Origin: Flavobacterium sp. 270
Lineage (GTDB): Bacteria; Bacteroidota; Bacteroidia; Flavobacteriales; Flavobacteriaceae
Direction: 5' to 3'
Length of the DNA: 64,000 bases
Assembly: GCF_004368785.1 (NCBI RefSeq)
Contig: NZ_SODM01000008.1
Span: 62,001 to 126,000, forward strand
The notes beneath the pieces were generated by a model. The model saw nothing but the letters and a program-made list of their open reading frames with translations, was not told where the DNA came from and ran no database searches. Below, in pieces: positions 45,192-54,022 of this stretch. The translations under genes were made by a program, and so were the position numbers. Each line of letters opens with the position of its first letter. Within the stretch, counting starts at the first letter, position 1.

Positions 45192-45395
45192 TTAATCTTC
45201 AACAACTTGTAACTGCGATTCCATAAATTTTCCGGTAACAATTGTGCCGTCTTCGGCTTCCCATTCCGTAATGACATTTTCTATCAAATCGGGTTCAAAG
45301 CCAATTACTTTCATGATTTGATTTCCGAATTCCTGCTGTACATTTTGACCTTTTGCAAACATCTTCTTTAGTTTTAATGTTATAAAATATTTCAT
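45192..45395 (-). CDS. Small conserved-looking protein, unknown function
   Basis: A 67-residue protein, mixed charged, with no signal or membrane segment: KMFAKGQNVQQEFGNQIMKV, then FEPDLIENVITEWEAEDG and TGKFMESQLQVV. It overlaps no other gene, ends 10 bp from the convergent xth stop and precedes the stressosome-operon end by 75 bp. Codon use is typical. I do not recognise the family. Confidence 0.55.
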   Translation of the reverse strand: MKYFITLKLKKMFAKGQNVQQEFGNQIMKVIGFEPDLIENVITEWEAEDGTIVTGKFMESQLQVVED

Positions 45396-45469
45396 TTATA
45401 AAATTAAAGTATCGACTGGAGAAAGGTTTATAAAATTTCCAACGTTTATTATATGTTTACAAGGGAAGT

Positions 45470-47098
45470 TTACCTTGGCAGATAAATGTAAAATGTAGTT
45501 CCTTCTCCGGGCTGGCTTGTAAAGTTAAGCGCGCCATTATGGTTTTCGATAATTCTTTTGCAAAGTGCTAAACCTATGCCGTTTCCACCATATTGATCTC
45601 TGTCATGCAGTCTTTGAAACATATCAAAAATACGTCCGGAATATTGACTGTCCATCCCGATTCCGTTATCAGCAATTTTGATCAAATGATAATTTCCTTT
45701 TGGCATAAATTTATCTGTATCCTCAACACTTTCTGCTGTAATAAAAGATGCTGTAATCGTAACTGTTGGTTGTCCTGAATTGAATTTCAAGGCATTATTT
45801 ATCAAATTAAAAAACAACTGACGAAGCTGTGTGCTCAATCCTGCAACTTCTGGAAGTTTGCTTAGATTTATTATAGCGTCTTTCTCTTCAATAACTAAAC
45901 TTAAATCGTTTAGCGTTTCATGTATAATTTCGTTAAGATCAACTTTGGTAAGCACTTGCAGATTATTGTCTACTCTGGAGTAATTAAGCACATCGGTAAT
46001 AAGATCAGACATTCTGCCTGCAGCATTTGTAATTTTGTCAAAATAATATTTATTTCTTTGTTCTTCTGTTAAACCTTCACCTGCCCTAGAAAGCATTATT
46101 CTGATTTTGCGCAGTGGTTCCTGAAGATCGTGACTTGCTATATAAGCAAATTGCTGTAATTCTCTATTTTTGAATACAAGTTTTGAATTGGCGTTTTCTA
46201 ACTCTCGCTGTATTACTTTTAATTCTGAGTTATTTTTAAGAGCTTCTTCAACTGTTTTCTGTCCATGAATATCTACAAAATAAACCAGCCAGCTGTTAAA
46301 TGTTCCGTCTTCTGCTTTATTTGGAATAATAGAAATTAAATGCCATATATAAGCATCATCTTTTTTGATGCGGGTTTCCCCAACATACTGCGATTTATTT
46401 TTCTTTGTTTTATTCCAACGTTCAATTAGATCGTCTACATCATCAGGATGAATAAAACTTTTTATTTCTTTTTTGTCAAAAACATTAAAAGGAGCCTGCA
46501 GATAATCCCTAAGCGAATCATTGGTAAGCAAAACCTGATTACGATCATTGACAATACAGATTAAAACCGGAATTGTATTAGACAAATGCCTATATCTGTT
46601 TTCACTTTCTGTGAGTTTTTCTGAAAGCGCAATAAGCTCAATGTTTTTCTTTCTAATTTCATCATAAGGAGACAAGGGCGGTTCATATTTAAAATAATCC
46701 GCCAGTGTCTTTATTTTTGCTTCAGAAAGAAGACCCGGAGTGGGTACTTTTTGACTTAATTGTGTTATTGAATAGTCATTTGCATAACTGTATTCGAGAT
46801 TTTCTGAGATTTTAGCAGCATATTTAAAAGCTTCGGGATTGCATTTTTTAAGATCTACGGTATCATTAATTATAGCCACTATCTCTTTATGAGTAGTTTT
46901 TATAATATTGATTCCTAATGTTAATAATGAATTTTTTCCATTAGCGATAGAACATCTTGCAACCTCAGATACGGCTGTAGAAAATCTGGTTTGTGCAGAT
47001 GATGGCATACCGCACATTTCTGCAATTTTCATAGATCGCTTATGGGCCAGAATAAGGTCCATTTCATTATCAAGATTAATCTTTACAATCTCTTTCAT
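45470..47098 (-). CDS. PAS-domain histidine kinase with N-terminal RsbW/RsbT-like domain (stressosome output)
   Basis: A 542-residue soluble kinase. Residues about 1-125 resemble a degenerate anti-sigma-factor/GHKL domain (RFSTAVSEVARCSI in place of the ..E...N.. helix). Then come a PAS domain (about 165-285; ENRYRHLSNTIPVLICIV), a coiled linker, HisKA with H323 (YIASHDLQEPLRK) and HATPase (about 425-540; DNGIGMDSQYSGR, GNGIGLALCKRII). It is last in an rsbRST-like operon, 5 bp after the phosphatase gene. With no sigma-B available, it is the likely output that converts stressosome activity into phosphotransfer, perhaps to the response regulators encoded 7-9 kb away. Confidence 0.9.
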   Translation of the reverse strand: MKEIVKINLDNEMDLILAHKRSMKIAEMCGMPSSAQTRFSTAVSEVARCSIANGKNSLLTLGINIIKTTHKEIVAIINDTVDLKKCNPEAFKYAAKISENLEYSYANDYSITQLSQKVPTPGLLSEAKIKTLADYFKYEPPLSPYDEIRKKNIELIALSEKLTESENRYRHLSNTIPVLICIVNDRNQVLLTNDSLRDYLQAPFNVFDKKEIKSFIHPDDVDDLIERWNKTKKNKSQYVGETRIKKDDAYIWHLISIIPNKAEDGTFNSWLVYFVDIHGQKTVEEALKNNSELKVIQRELENANSKLVFKNRELQQFAYIASHDLQEPLRKIRIMLSRAGEGLTEEQRNKYYFDKITNAAGRMSDLITDVLNYSRVDNNLQVLTKVDLNEIIHETLNDLSLVIEEKDAIINLSKLPEVAGLSTQLRQLFFNLINNALKFNSGQPTVTITASFITAESVEDTDKFMPKGNYHLIKIADNGIGMDSQYSGRIFDMFQRLHDRDQYGGNGIGLALCKRIIENHNGALNFTSQPGEGTTFYIYLPR

Positions 47099-47103
47099 AG
47101 CCC

Positions 47104-48117
47104 TTAAATTATTTTACCTACCAAGATTGTTGCATCATCTGTACCTCTTAAATTATCTTTGTACAATGATGCTGCAATTACGTCGGGACTTTGTTTAATG
47201 ATCGACATCAAATCGTTGAGATTCCATCTTGTGCGTAATCCATCGCTGTGCATTACAACAATCTGATGTTTTTGGTAAGGAACAATGGTACTATTAATAG
47301 TTCGCGGAATATTAAGACCAATAATTCCGTTATAAGGCGAATATGTTTTATTTTCCAAACCTCTAAAAATACGAGTATTAATATTTCCGATGCCGCAGAT
47401 ATTCCAGGTTTGCGCCTTATAGTCAACCACAGCAACTGTAGCAACCAATCCCCTGCTCTTTTTTACACCTTCATGAATATCTTTCAGTATCATTGCGGCA
47501 TCTGTTGCTGTAGAGTGCTCAAAGGCTTTTATGGCCAATCGCACAGCTTCATGAGCATTAACTCCATGACCAAGCCCATCACCCACAAAAATCTGAAAAC
47601 CATTTGTAGAATACTTAATATGATAACCATCTCCACAAACTTTTTCTCCGGGATAATTTACACTTAATACAGCATGACTAAAAACTGGCGGCCTTGCACT
47701 AACTTCTTCATATGCTTTTTCTCCAATTTTTATATACTGCACAGTTCCCCATCCTTTTTGAGAATAAATTTGAAAGTTGTTACTTAATCTTTTAATTGCA
47801 CCCAAACCATGTCCGAGAGTATTAGAAGTAGAGTAACCGTCATTCATTATTTTGGCAACATTATCAATTCCGACACCATTATCCAGACAAAATATTTCGA
47901 TCTCCTTTCGTTGATCATTTTGACAACATCGATACAAAAATTCTCCGCCGCCGGCATATTTTATTAAATTAGAAGTTAATTCTGCAACAATAATATCTGT
48001 TTCTGCGGCGCGATGAGGACTAAACCCCGATTGAAGCGCCAAGTTGTGTATTTCTCTCTTTATAAAAGCAATCAGACTTCGATCTTCAATTTTGTAACTG
48101 GAAAAAGTACTATCCAT
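47104..48117 (-). CDS. RsbT-like ATPase fused to SpoIIE/RsbX-type PP2C phosphatase
   Basis: A 337-residue fusion. The N-terminal GHKL domain (about 1-130) has the N-box VAELTSNLIKYAGGGEFLY and DNGVGIDNVAKI. The C-terminal SpoIIE/PP2C domain (about 145-337) has the metal aspartates in VGDGLGHGVNAHEA and VVMHSDGLRTRW. In Bacillus, RsbX dephosphorylates RsbR/RsbS to reset the stressosome; this protein probably does that job while binding through its RsbT-like part. It overlaps the upstream rsbT-like gene by 8 bases and is 5 bp before the kinase gene. Confidence 0.9.
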   Translation of the reverse strand: MDSTFSSYKIEDRSLIAFIKREIHNLALQSGFSPHRAAETDIIVAELTSNLIKYAGGGEFLYRCCQNDQRKEIEIFCLDNGVGIDNVAKIMNDGYSTSNTLGHGLGAIKRLSNNFQIYSQKGWGTVQYIKIGEKAYEEVSARPPVFSHAVLSVNYPGEKVCGDGYHIKYSTNGFQIFVGDGLGHGVNAHEAVRLAIKAFEHSTATDAAMILKDIHEGVKKSRGLVATVAVVDYKAQTWNICGIGNINTRIFRGLENKTYSPYNGIIGLNIPRTINSTIVPYQKHQIVVMHSDGLRTRWNLNDLMSIIKQSPDVIAASLYKDNLRGTDDATILVGKII

Positions 48118-48523
48118 TTTTCCATTTTATTATAGTAACAGTTGTTCCAACTCCCATTTCCGTTTTTATATCAAATTCATTTACGAGCCTTTTAGTTCCT
48201 GGTAAGCCCAGACCTAAACTCTTTCCTGTACTATATCCGTCCCTCATAGCCAAATCAATATCAACTATTCCCGGACCATTATCTATAAAGGTAACACGAA
48301 CGCCTTTGTCCCGGCCATTCGTAACTTCTTCTACCATAACTTTTCCGCCTCCTCCATATTTTAAAAGATTACGAACAAGTTCACTAGTCGCTGTAATTAG
48401 TTTGGTTTGATTTAAAATACTCATCCCTACTTTTACACCATAATCACGAACGCGGTTACGCAATGGCACCACATCCTGTTCTTTTATAACTGGAATTATT
48501 TCTTTATTCGTCGTCGTTATCAT
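48110..48523 (-). CDS. rsbT: RsbT-like serine/threonine switch kinase
   Basis: A 137-residue GHKL kinase, the size of B. subtilis RsbT (133). Motifs are the N-box TATSELVRNLLKYGGGGKV (about 45-63), FIDNGPGIVDIDLA (about 79-92) and GLGLPGTKRLVNEF (about 101-114). RsbT phosphorylates stressosome STAS proteins and is then released to activate a downstream partner. It overlaps rsbS-like by 20 bases and the phosphatase gene by 8 bases, so the operon is tightly coupled. Confidence 0.92.
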   Translation of the reverse strand: MITTTNKEIIPVIKEQDVVPLRNRVRDYGVKVGMSILNQTKLITATSELVRNLLKYGGGGKVMVEEVTNGRDKGVRVTFIDNGPGIVDIDLAMRDGYSTGKSLGLGLPGTKRLVNEFDIKTEMGVGTTVTIIKWKNG

Positions 48524-48902
48524 CTATCTGCTCTTCGTTATCGCCATTATACATTTTTGCGCGAAGCAGATCCATCCCCTTTTCAACATTTAGCGCACTA
48601 ATAACGCCATTAAGTGACAATCCTAATTCTACAAGTGTAATGGCAACAGCTGGCTGCATACCTACAACCACTGTTTGAGCGTCCATTATTTTAGCCATTA
48701 CTGCAATATTCCCAAGAATACGACCCATAAATGAATCTATAATAGAAACAGCAGATATATCAATTAACACCCCTTTTGAGTTGTGTTTATTAATTGTATT
48801 TATTAAATCAGATTCTAGATTTTCTGCCAGCTGATCATACAAATCAACTTGTATGGTTACCAGCAAAAAATCTCCCATCTTTAGTATAGGAATTCTTTCC
48901 AT
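48504..48902 (-). CDS. rsbS: RsbS-like STAS protein, stressosome core
   Basis: A 132-residue single STAS domain. The phosphorylatable serine equivalent to RsbS Ser59 is S57 in VSIIDSFMGRIL, and VGMQPAVAITLVELGL follows as in the Bacillus protein. The C-terminal tail is very acidic (NGDNEEQIDDNDDE) and longer than usual. It is 21 bp downstream of the RsbR-like gene and overlaps rsbT by 20 bases. Confidence 0.92.
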   Translation of the reverse strand: MERIPILKMGDFLLVTIQVDLYDQLAENLESDLINTINKHNSKGVLIDISAVSIIDSFMGRILGNIAVMAKIMDAQTVVVGMQPAVAITLVELGLSLNGVISALNVEKGMDLLRAKMYNGDNEEQIDDNDDE

Positions 48903-48923
48903 ATCATTAAAAATCTAAGTCGA

Positions 48924-49757
48924 TTATTTTCTTTTCACAACAGTAAGCTGCAACATATTAAATGCTGTTTGAAGAGCACTTGCCAAGGTAGCTTTGGTAA
49001 TTATTCCTGTAAGGTCTATTCCTAAATGTACAACAGTCTGCGCAATCTCAGGGCGAATACCACTAATGATACATTCTGCACCCATCAATCTAGTTGCACT
49101 TACGGTTTTTATTAAATGTTGTGCTACAAGAGAATCTACGGCCGGTACACCAGAAATATCTAAAATAGCAATAGAGCTTTCTGTATCTACAATTTGCTGT
49201 AAAAGATTTTCCATCACGATTTGAGTACGTGAACTATCTAATGTTCCAATAATCGGTAAAGCCACAACGCCATCCCAAACACGGATAACAGGTGTAGAAA
49301 TTTCGCTGATTTCGTCTGTTTGTCTTGAGATCACATCCTCACGGCCTCTCATGAAAGACTCAAAAGTCATGATAGTCAAGTTATCTACAATTGCGTTTAA
49401 TTCTAGATTTGCAGCATAAAGTGTTGCTTGATCTTTTTCTATTTCTGAAAGAATCTGTGAAGCAGCTTCTTTAAAAGAAATCATATATTGTCCGGTTTCT
49501 CTAGGTGAAAAACCACGTTTTGCTCTTGAAATTGAAATTCCTGTAAGTAAATCATAAAGTTTTTCGAAAGCATGAGAATTTAAGTTCTCACTATTGCCTC
49601 CCTGCTTTAGAGCGTCTAATAAAAGTGAAGTAAATTCTTTTGATTCTTCTTCTTCCGTAACTCCATCAGTCGATCCTCTCTCCATTAGAAGTTTTGCCCA
49701 GATAGTATTTATTTTGCTTTCGTGCTCTTTTAAGCCCCCTAAGACGTTGTTTTGCAT
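48924..49757 (-). CDS. rsbR: RsbR-like stressosome sensor protein
   Basis: A 277-residue protein. The N-terminal all-helical region (about 1-150) is an RsbRD-type or globin-like sensor domain. The C-terminal STAS domain (about 155-277) contains ILDISGVPAVDSLVAQHL, with S202 at the place of RsbR Thr171, and ISGIRPEIAQTVVHLGIDL, nearly identical to the Bacillus family. RsbR and RsbS form the stressosome shell. It is the first gene of rsbR-rsbS-rsbT-phosphatase-kinase. The N-terminal domain should define the stress signal, which cannot be read from sequence. Confidence 0.92.
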   Translation of the reverse strand: MQNNVLGGLKEHESKINTIWAKLLMERGSTDGVTEEEESKEFTSLLLDALKQGGNSENLNSHAFEKLYDLLTGISISRAKRGFSPRETGQYMISFKEAASQILSEIEKDQATLYAANLELNAIVDNLTIMTFESFMRGREDVISRQTDEISEISTPVIRVWDGVVALPIIGTLDSSRTQIVMENLLQQIVDTESSIAILDISGVPAVDSLVAQHLIKTVSATRLMGAECIISGIRPEIAQTVVHLGIDLTGIITKATLASALQTAFNMLQLTVVKRK

Positions 49758-50094
49758 TTGTAGTGATATTTGGATTCATAACAAATATAATAATAAATAA
49801 GAGCTCTATGTTAAAATAATACAATTATTCCTAAAAATAAAACACAATCATTTAAAATACTAAATAATACAACAATAATAATTGAAATAATTAAATCTAA
49901 AATATTAAACAATAAATACTTACAGATAATGCAACCCTTATTTCGTTCCGAATTTTACAATTTGCAATTTTAAATTGTGCAGAATATTTACGTCAGTTTT
50001 TATACCGTTTTTGAAGAACTCCCGACGGAATTTCTCTATTAATAACACATAGAAATGTAATAAAACTGAACACGACTAAATAGCGACATTGATT
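49758..50094. other. 337-bp gene-free AT-rich interval
   Basis: It lies between rsbR (start) and GH51 (end), both minus strand. It should contain the stressosome operon promoter on the minus strand. I see no ORF and no convincing box or terminator. Confidence 0.45.
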
Positions 50095-52086
50095 CTATTT
50101 TTGCGCCATTTTCAGTTTTAAAACAGTTACAGAATAAGCCGCCAAATTTAATGGAGCATTTTCGCCTTTTAATATATATTCACTTTCTTTTGGACTTATT
50201 TTTTTAGGAGAAGCAAAAGTATTTTCATCTTCTAAATTTGGGCTTGTAAGTGTAATAATAGTTCCTTTTGAAGCAAATTTTGTTCCTTTTAAATCAACAT
50301 TCACTTCCTGAGATTTTGAAGAAGTATTGATTAATTTTACAATTACTTCTTTACTGTTTAAATCTTTTACCGCCGAAGCATACAAATCGTTTTGTCCGGT
50401 TAATGGTTTTCCGTCTTTTGTAATAGACAATAAATCTGTTCCTTTATTGGTAGAAAAAAGTTTTTGAACATAATAATTGGCAGAACCATACGCCTGTAAA
50501 TTATTAAACCAAATCATATCCGGTGTCCATTGCCAAGCATCTTCGTGCGCCATTAGCGGTGCGTAAGAAGTAAGATTTACAACTTCGGCATTTCTTTCTA
50601 ATCCGGTCATAAAAGCAGCTTCAGAAAACGCACATTCCCAATTGTTTCTATTGTTTGGATTGGCTCCCGAAACACTTTGCGCAGCATATTCTCCAGCAAA
50701 TATTTTTGGACCTTTTCGGTCGTAATTATCGTAACGCGTTGCATTTTCTCTAAACCATTGCGGACTTTTGTAATAATGCTCGTCTATAAGCTGTGCATTT
50801 AGTTTTTTAAGTTCAGCCATTCCAAAATCAAAATGTTCACCATCTGGCGATGGGCCGCTTCCAGAAACTATAATAATGTTGGGATATTTTGCTTTAATGG
50901 CTTTTTCAAAAACTTTATATCTTTCTATATAATCTGGGCCCCATTGCTCATTTCCAACACCAATAAATTTTAAGTTGAAAGGTTTTGGATGTCCCATATC
51001 AGCGCGTAACTTTCCCCAAGCTGTATTTTGATCGCCATTGGCAAATTCAATTAAATCTAAAGCATCTTGAATATAAGGGTCTAAATCTTTCATATCAGCC
51101 AATTCTCCTGTATTATATTGGCATGCCATACCACAGCTTAAAATAGGAAGCGGACTCGCGCCAATATCTTCCGATAATTGAAAATATTCGTAAAATCCTA
51201 ATCCAAAACTCTGGAAATAATCAGGAGTTTGTTTATGGCTAAATTCTACGTTCCAACGATTGATCATCGTTTTTCTTTCTTCAACTTTCCCAACCGATTT
51301 TTTCCATTGATAACGATCTGCCAAAGTTCTTCCTTCAACAATACAACCGCCCGGAAAACGTAAAAATCCTGGTTTCATATCATATAAAAGCTGTACAAGA
51401 TCAGTACGCAATCCGTTTTTTCTGTTTTTCCAGGTATCTTCCGGAAACAACGAAATCATATCTACATCGATAGTTCCCGTTCCTTCAAAAGTTATTCTTA
51501 GTTTGGCTTTTGCTTCTGTCTCCGTTGCGGTAAATTCTGCCGTATAATTTTTCCAGTCATTTGAAGTTGGAATAATACTCGTTTCGCCAATAACCTTTTT
51601 GTCTTTATCAATAAACTGAAATATGATTTTTTTGATCGCTCCGTCGTGATTTGCAGCTTTTAGAGAAAGATTGTATTGAGCATCTTTTTTAACCCCCATC
51701 CCTCTAAAACCTTCATTGATAATTTCGTAGCCTTTAGCATCATTGATCAGGATTCGGCAAAAATTAGAATTGTTTTTATTTTCTACTACATTTATTGGCG
51801 TTGCGGTTCCCGAAAGCATATTCAAAGAGGATCTTTTTGTATTCGGCTGCTCCCATCCCATCAAAGGTTTATCAAACTCAAAAGATCTGTTTTTAATCAT
51901 TTCTGCATACAAACCGCCGTCTGCCGCAAAATTGATGTCTTCAAAAAACAAACCGAACATCGTAGGCTGAATTTTCGTAATAGTTTTAGCAACATCAACT
52001 TCTAAAATCGTTTTTTGTGCATTGGCATACAAACCGCTGAATAGCAATCCGCCAATAATTATTTTTGTAATGGTTTTGTTTTTCAT
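50095..52086 (-). CDS. Alpha-L-arabinofuranosidase (GH51), exported
   Basis: A 663-residue enzyme with a signal peptide (about 1-23, ending ANAQ). Residues about 95-220 are a carbohydrate-binding (CBM4_9-like) insert. The catalytic barrel follows with FPGGCIVEGRTLADRY, the acid/base glutamate in FIGVGNEQWG, DEHYYKSPQWF and the nucleophile region PKIFAGEYAAQS. A C-terminal beta domain ends VTVLKLKM. It removes arabinofuranose side chains from arabinan, arabinogalactan or arabinoxylan, probably in the periplasm. It is the last gene of a minus-strand pectin-type locus. Confidence 0.92.
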   Translation of the reverse strand: MKNKTITKIIIGGLLFSGLYANAQKTILEVDVAKTITKIQPTMFGLFFEDINFAADGGLYAEMIKNRSFEFDKPLMGWEQPNTKRSSLNMLSGTATPINVVENKNNSNFCRILINDAKGYEIINEGFRGMGVKKDAQYNLSLKAANHDGAIKKIIFQFIDKDKKVIGETSIIPTSNDWKNYTAEFTATETEAKAKLRITFEGTGTIDVDMISLFPEDTWKNRKNGLRTDLVQLLYDMKPGFLRFPGGCIVEGRTLADRYQWKKSVGKVEERKTMINRWNVEFSHKQTPDYFQSFGLGFYEYFQLSEDIGASPLPILSCGMACQYNTGELADMKDLDPYIQDALDLIEFANGDQNTAWGKLRADMGHPKPFNLKFIGVGNEQWGPDYIERYKVFEKAIKAKYPNIIIVSGSGPSPDGEHFDFGMAELKKLNAQLIDEHYYKSPQWFRENATRYDNYDRKGPKIFAGEYAAQSVSGANPNNRNNWECAFSEAAFMTGLERNAEVVNLTSYAPLMAHEDAWQWTPDMIWFNNLQAYGSANYYVQKLFSTNKGTDLLSITKDGKPLTGQNDLYASAVKDLNSKEVIVKLINTSSKSQEVNVDLKGTKFASKGTIITLTSPNLEDENTFASPKKISPKESEYILKGENAPLNLAAYSVTVLKLKMAQK

Positions 52087-52137
52087 TTGTTGCTGTTTTC
52101 ACTCTTCCTAATTATTTGATTATCTTGTAGTTGTATC

Positions 52138-52290
52138 TCTCGCAGATTTTGCAGATTGAGCAGATTAAATTCTTTTGTTTTTTCTCAATTTGTGAAAAAA
52201 AATTCGTGAAATTCGTGGCAAAAAAATCCTTTTAATCCTATCAATCTGTGGCAAAAAAGTTTCTCGCAGATTTGGCAGATTGAGCAGATT
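52138..52290. repeat. Dispersed element family F, two copies
   Basis: A 29-base unit (TCTCGCAGATTTTGCAGATT..GCAGATT) occurs at 52138-52166 and 52262-52290 with one difference, and a third variant is at 63271-63299. In between are related words (TTCGTGAAATTCGTGGC, AATCTGTGGC). Confidence 0.75.
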
Positions 52291-52329
52291 TTATTTTTTC
52301 ATGATTTTTATTCTTTCAAAACACATTGC

Positions 52330-52402
52330 TATGTGTGAGAAACTAGTTTCTTTTGATATTCTTTTTTTATCAAAAGAAATCTATGTTTCTATGTGTTAAA
52401 AT
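52330..52402. repeat. Dispersed element family G, copy 1
   Basis: TATGTGTGAGAAACTAGTTTC, then TTTTGATATTC and a final CTATGTTTCTATGTGTTAAA. The same order and nearly the same bases recur at 63189-63265. Confidence 0.75.
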
Positions 52403-52404
52403 AA

Positions 52405-53847
52405 TTATTGTTTTTTTACTGCTTCGTACTTATCTGGAAAAGCGGCTTCTCCGTCTAGATTATTCACTTTTAAAACATCTACATTCTTGCTTTCTACCGC
52501 ATATTTAAAATAATCCTGCTTGTTCTTTCCCCAAGTTACAGAACAATTCTGAACTTTAATATTTTCTGCGGTATCAAAATAAAATCCTGATGTACTACCT
52601 TTTATAAAACCTTCTGCCTTTAACGGACGTCGGTCGTAAATACCACCCGGAATATTAGAGAATTTATCTATCGAAACATTCACCCCTTCAAAAACTATAT
52701 TTTTAATTTTATCTTTTGATTCGCCGCTTACATACACTCCGTTTTCTCCAAAACATTGAATATTAGTAAAATAAATATTACTGATTGCGCCAACTTTTCC
52801 TTCTGTCGCTCCTTTAGGAAAACGCCAGTTGGCATCTTTATGATTCCCGCTTGCACGGCTGTACGCCGTTACATAAATAGGTTCTGCTTTTCCCCACCAA
52901 GTATCTGTCGTTAAACGTCCTTCGACAATCATATTTGAAAATATAACATCGCTTACCGTTCCTTCATCTCGATTCTGAATCCCAACGCCGCGATTGCTGT
53001 TTTTAATAATACAATTATTGAAAACGACTTGCCTGATCGCATCCATATTTTCTGAACCAATTTTGATCGCGCAGCTGCTGCTCGTCATGGTGCAATTGGT
53101 AACCGTTATGTTTTCGCAGGCACCAAATTCTTCAAATTCTCTTCTGTTTTTTAGGCAGATACAGTCGTCGCCGCTTTCGATATAACAATCGCTGATACGA
53201 ACATTTTTAGAATGATCTAAATCAATTCCGTCGCTGTTACGGACTTTTAAGCTGTTTAATAAAGTAATACCGCTGATTACAACATCATTACAACCCACAA
53301 GATGAATGGTCCAATACGCAGAATTACCAATATGAATGTCTTTTATTCTGATGTTTTTTCCGCCAATAATCGTTAACACGTGAGGTCTTGGATCTAAAAT
53401 AGTAAAAGGTTTTAAAACATAAGAATCTGCTAATTCTTCGCCCATAAACGAAATTCCATTACCGTCTATTTTTCCGTTGCCACTGATAGTGAAATTTTCT
53501 ACATTTTCGCCTCCAATCCAGATTGTGCCTTCTCCGGGATTGGTCCTAAAAGCACTTTTTGTATATAATTTTTCATCTGGACTTGCTAATAATTTTGCTC
53601 CCGCTTCTATATGTAATTCAATATTTGATTTTACATCAAAAGGTCCGGCCAAAAAAGTAAACGGCGCCGGAATCAAAACTTGTCCGCCAGTTTTACTGCA
53701 GGCATCTATTGCTTTTTGAATTGCTGTGGCATCGTTGGTTTTTCCGTCTCCTTTGGCTCCAAATTTCTTTACATCATAGACTTTTTGTGCCGAAGCTGTC
53801 AGCGAAATACAAAAAATAAATACGGTAATTATTAGCTTTTTCATCAT
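52405..53847 (-). CDS. GH28 polygalacturonase-like enzyme, exported
   Basis: A 480-residue protein with a signal peptide (about 1-20, LTASAQ) and the pectate-lyase/GH28 start VKKFGAKGDGKTNDATAIQKA. The right-handed beta-helix carries the catalytic aspartates in RNSDGIDLDHSKN and SGDDCICLK, then SSSCAIKIGSE where other GH28 enzymes have GHG..RIK. It cleaves alpha-1,4-galacturonosyl or related linkages (for example rhamnogalacturonan side). ATGs at 53847 and 53844 are equivalent. It lies 175 bp downstream of the SDR gene, separated by a repeat. Confidence 0.88.
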   Translation of the reverse strand: MMKKLIITVFIFCISLTASAQKVYDVKKFGAKGDGKTNDATAIQKAIDACSKTGGQVLIPAPFTFLAGPFDVKSNIELHIEAGAKLLASPDEKLYTKSAFRTNPGEGTIWIGGENVENFTISGNGKIDGNGISFMGEELADSYVLKPFTILDPRPHVLTIIGGKNIRIKDIHIGNSAYWTIHLVGCNDVVISGITLLNSLKVRNSDGIDLDHSKNVRISDCYIESGDDCICLKNRREFEEFGACENITVTNCTMTSSSCAIKIGSENMDAIRQVVFNNCIIKNSNRGVGIQNRDEGTVSDVIFSNMIVEGRLTTDTWWGKAEPIYVTAYSRASGNHKDANWRFPKGATEGKVGAISNIYFTNIQCFGENGVYVSGESKDKIKNIVFEGVNVSIDKFSNIPGGIYDRRPLKAEGFIKGSTSGFYFDTAENIKVQNCSVTWGKNKQDYFKYAVESKNVDVLKVNNLDGEAAFPDKYEAVKKQ

Positions 53848-53871
53848 TATGTTTTTTTACTTTGTCTAGTT

Positions 53872-54012
53872 TTAGAACACGGATTAAACGGCGATTCGCT
53901 TTCGCGAAAACGCAGATTTACACTGATTTTTTACATCTAATTTTCACATTCAGTTTTATTCAATATTTAAAGAGAAAAAATCCGTTTAATCCGTGTCATC
54001 TGTGTTCTAATT
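53872..54012. repeat. Dispersed element family D, copy 2
   Basis: TTAGAACACGGATTAAACGG and CGATTCGCTTTCGCGAAAACG on the left mirror AATCCGTTTAATCCGTGTC..TGTGTTCTAA on the right. It fills the GH28-SDR gap. Confidence 0.75.
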
Positions 54013-54022
54013 TTACACCATT

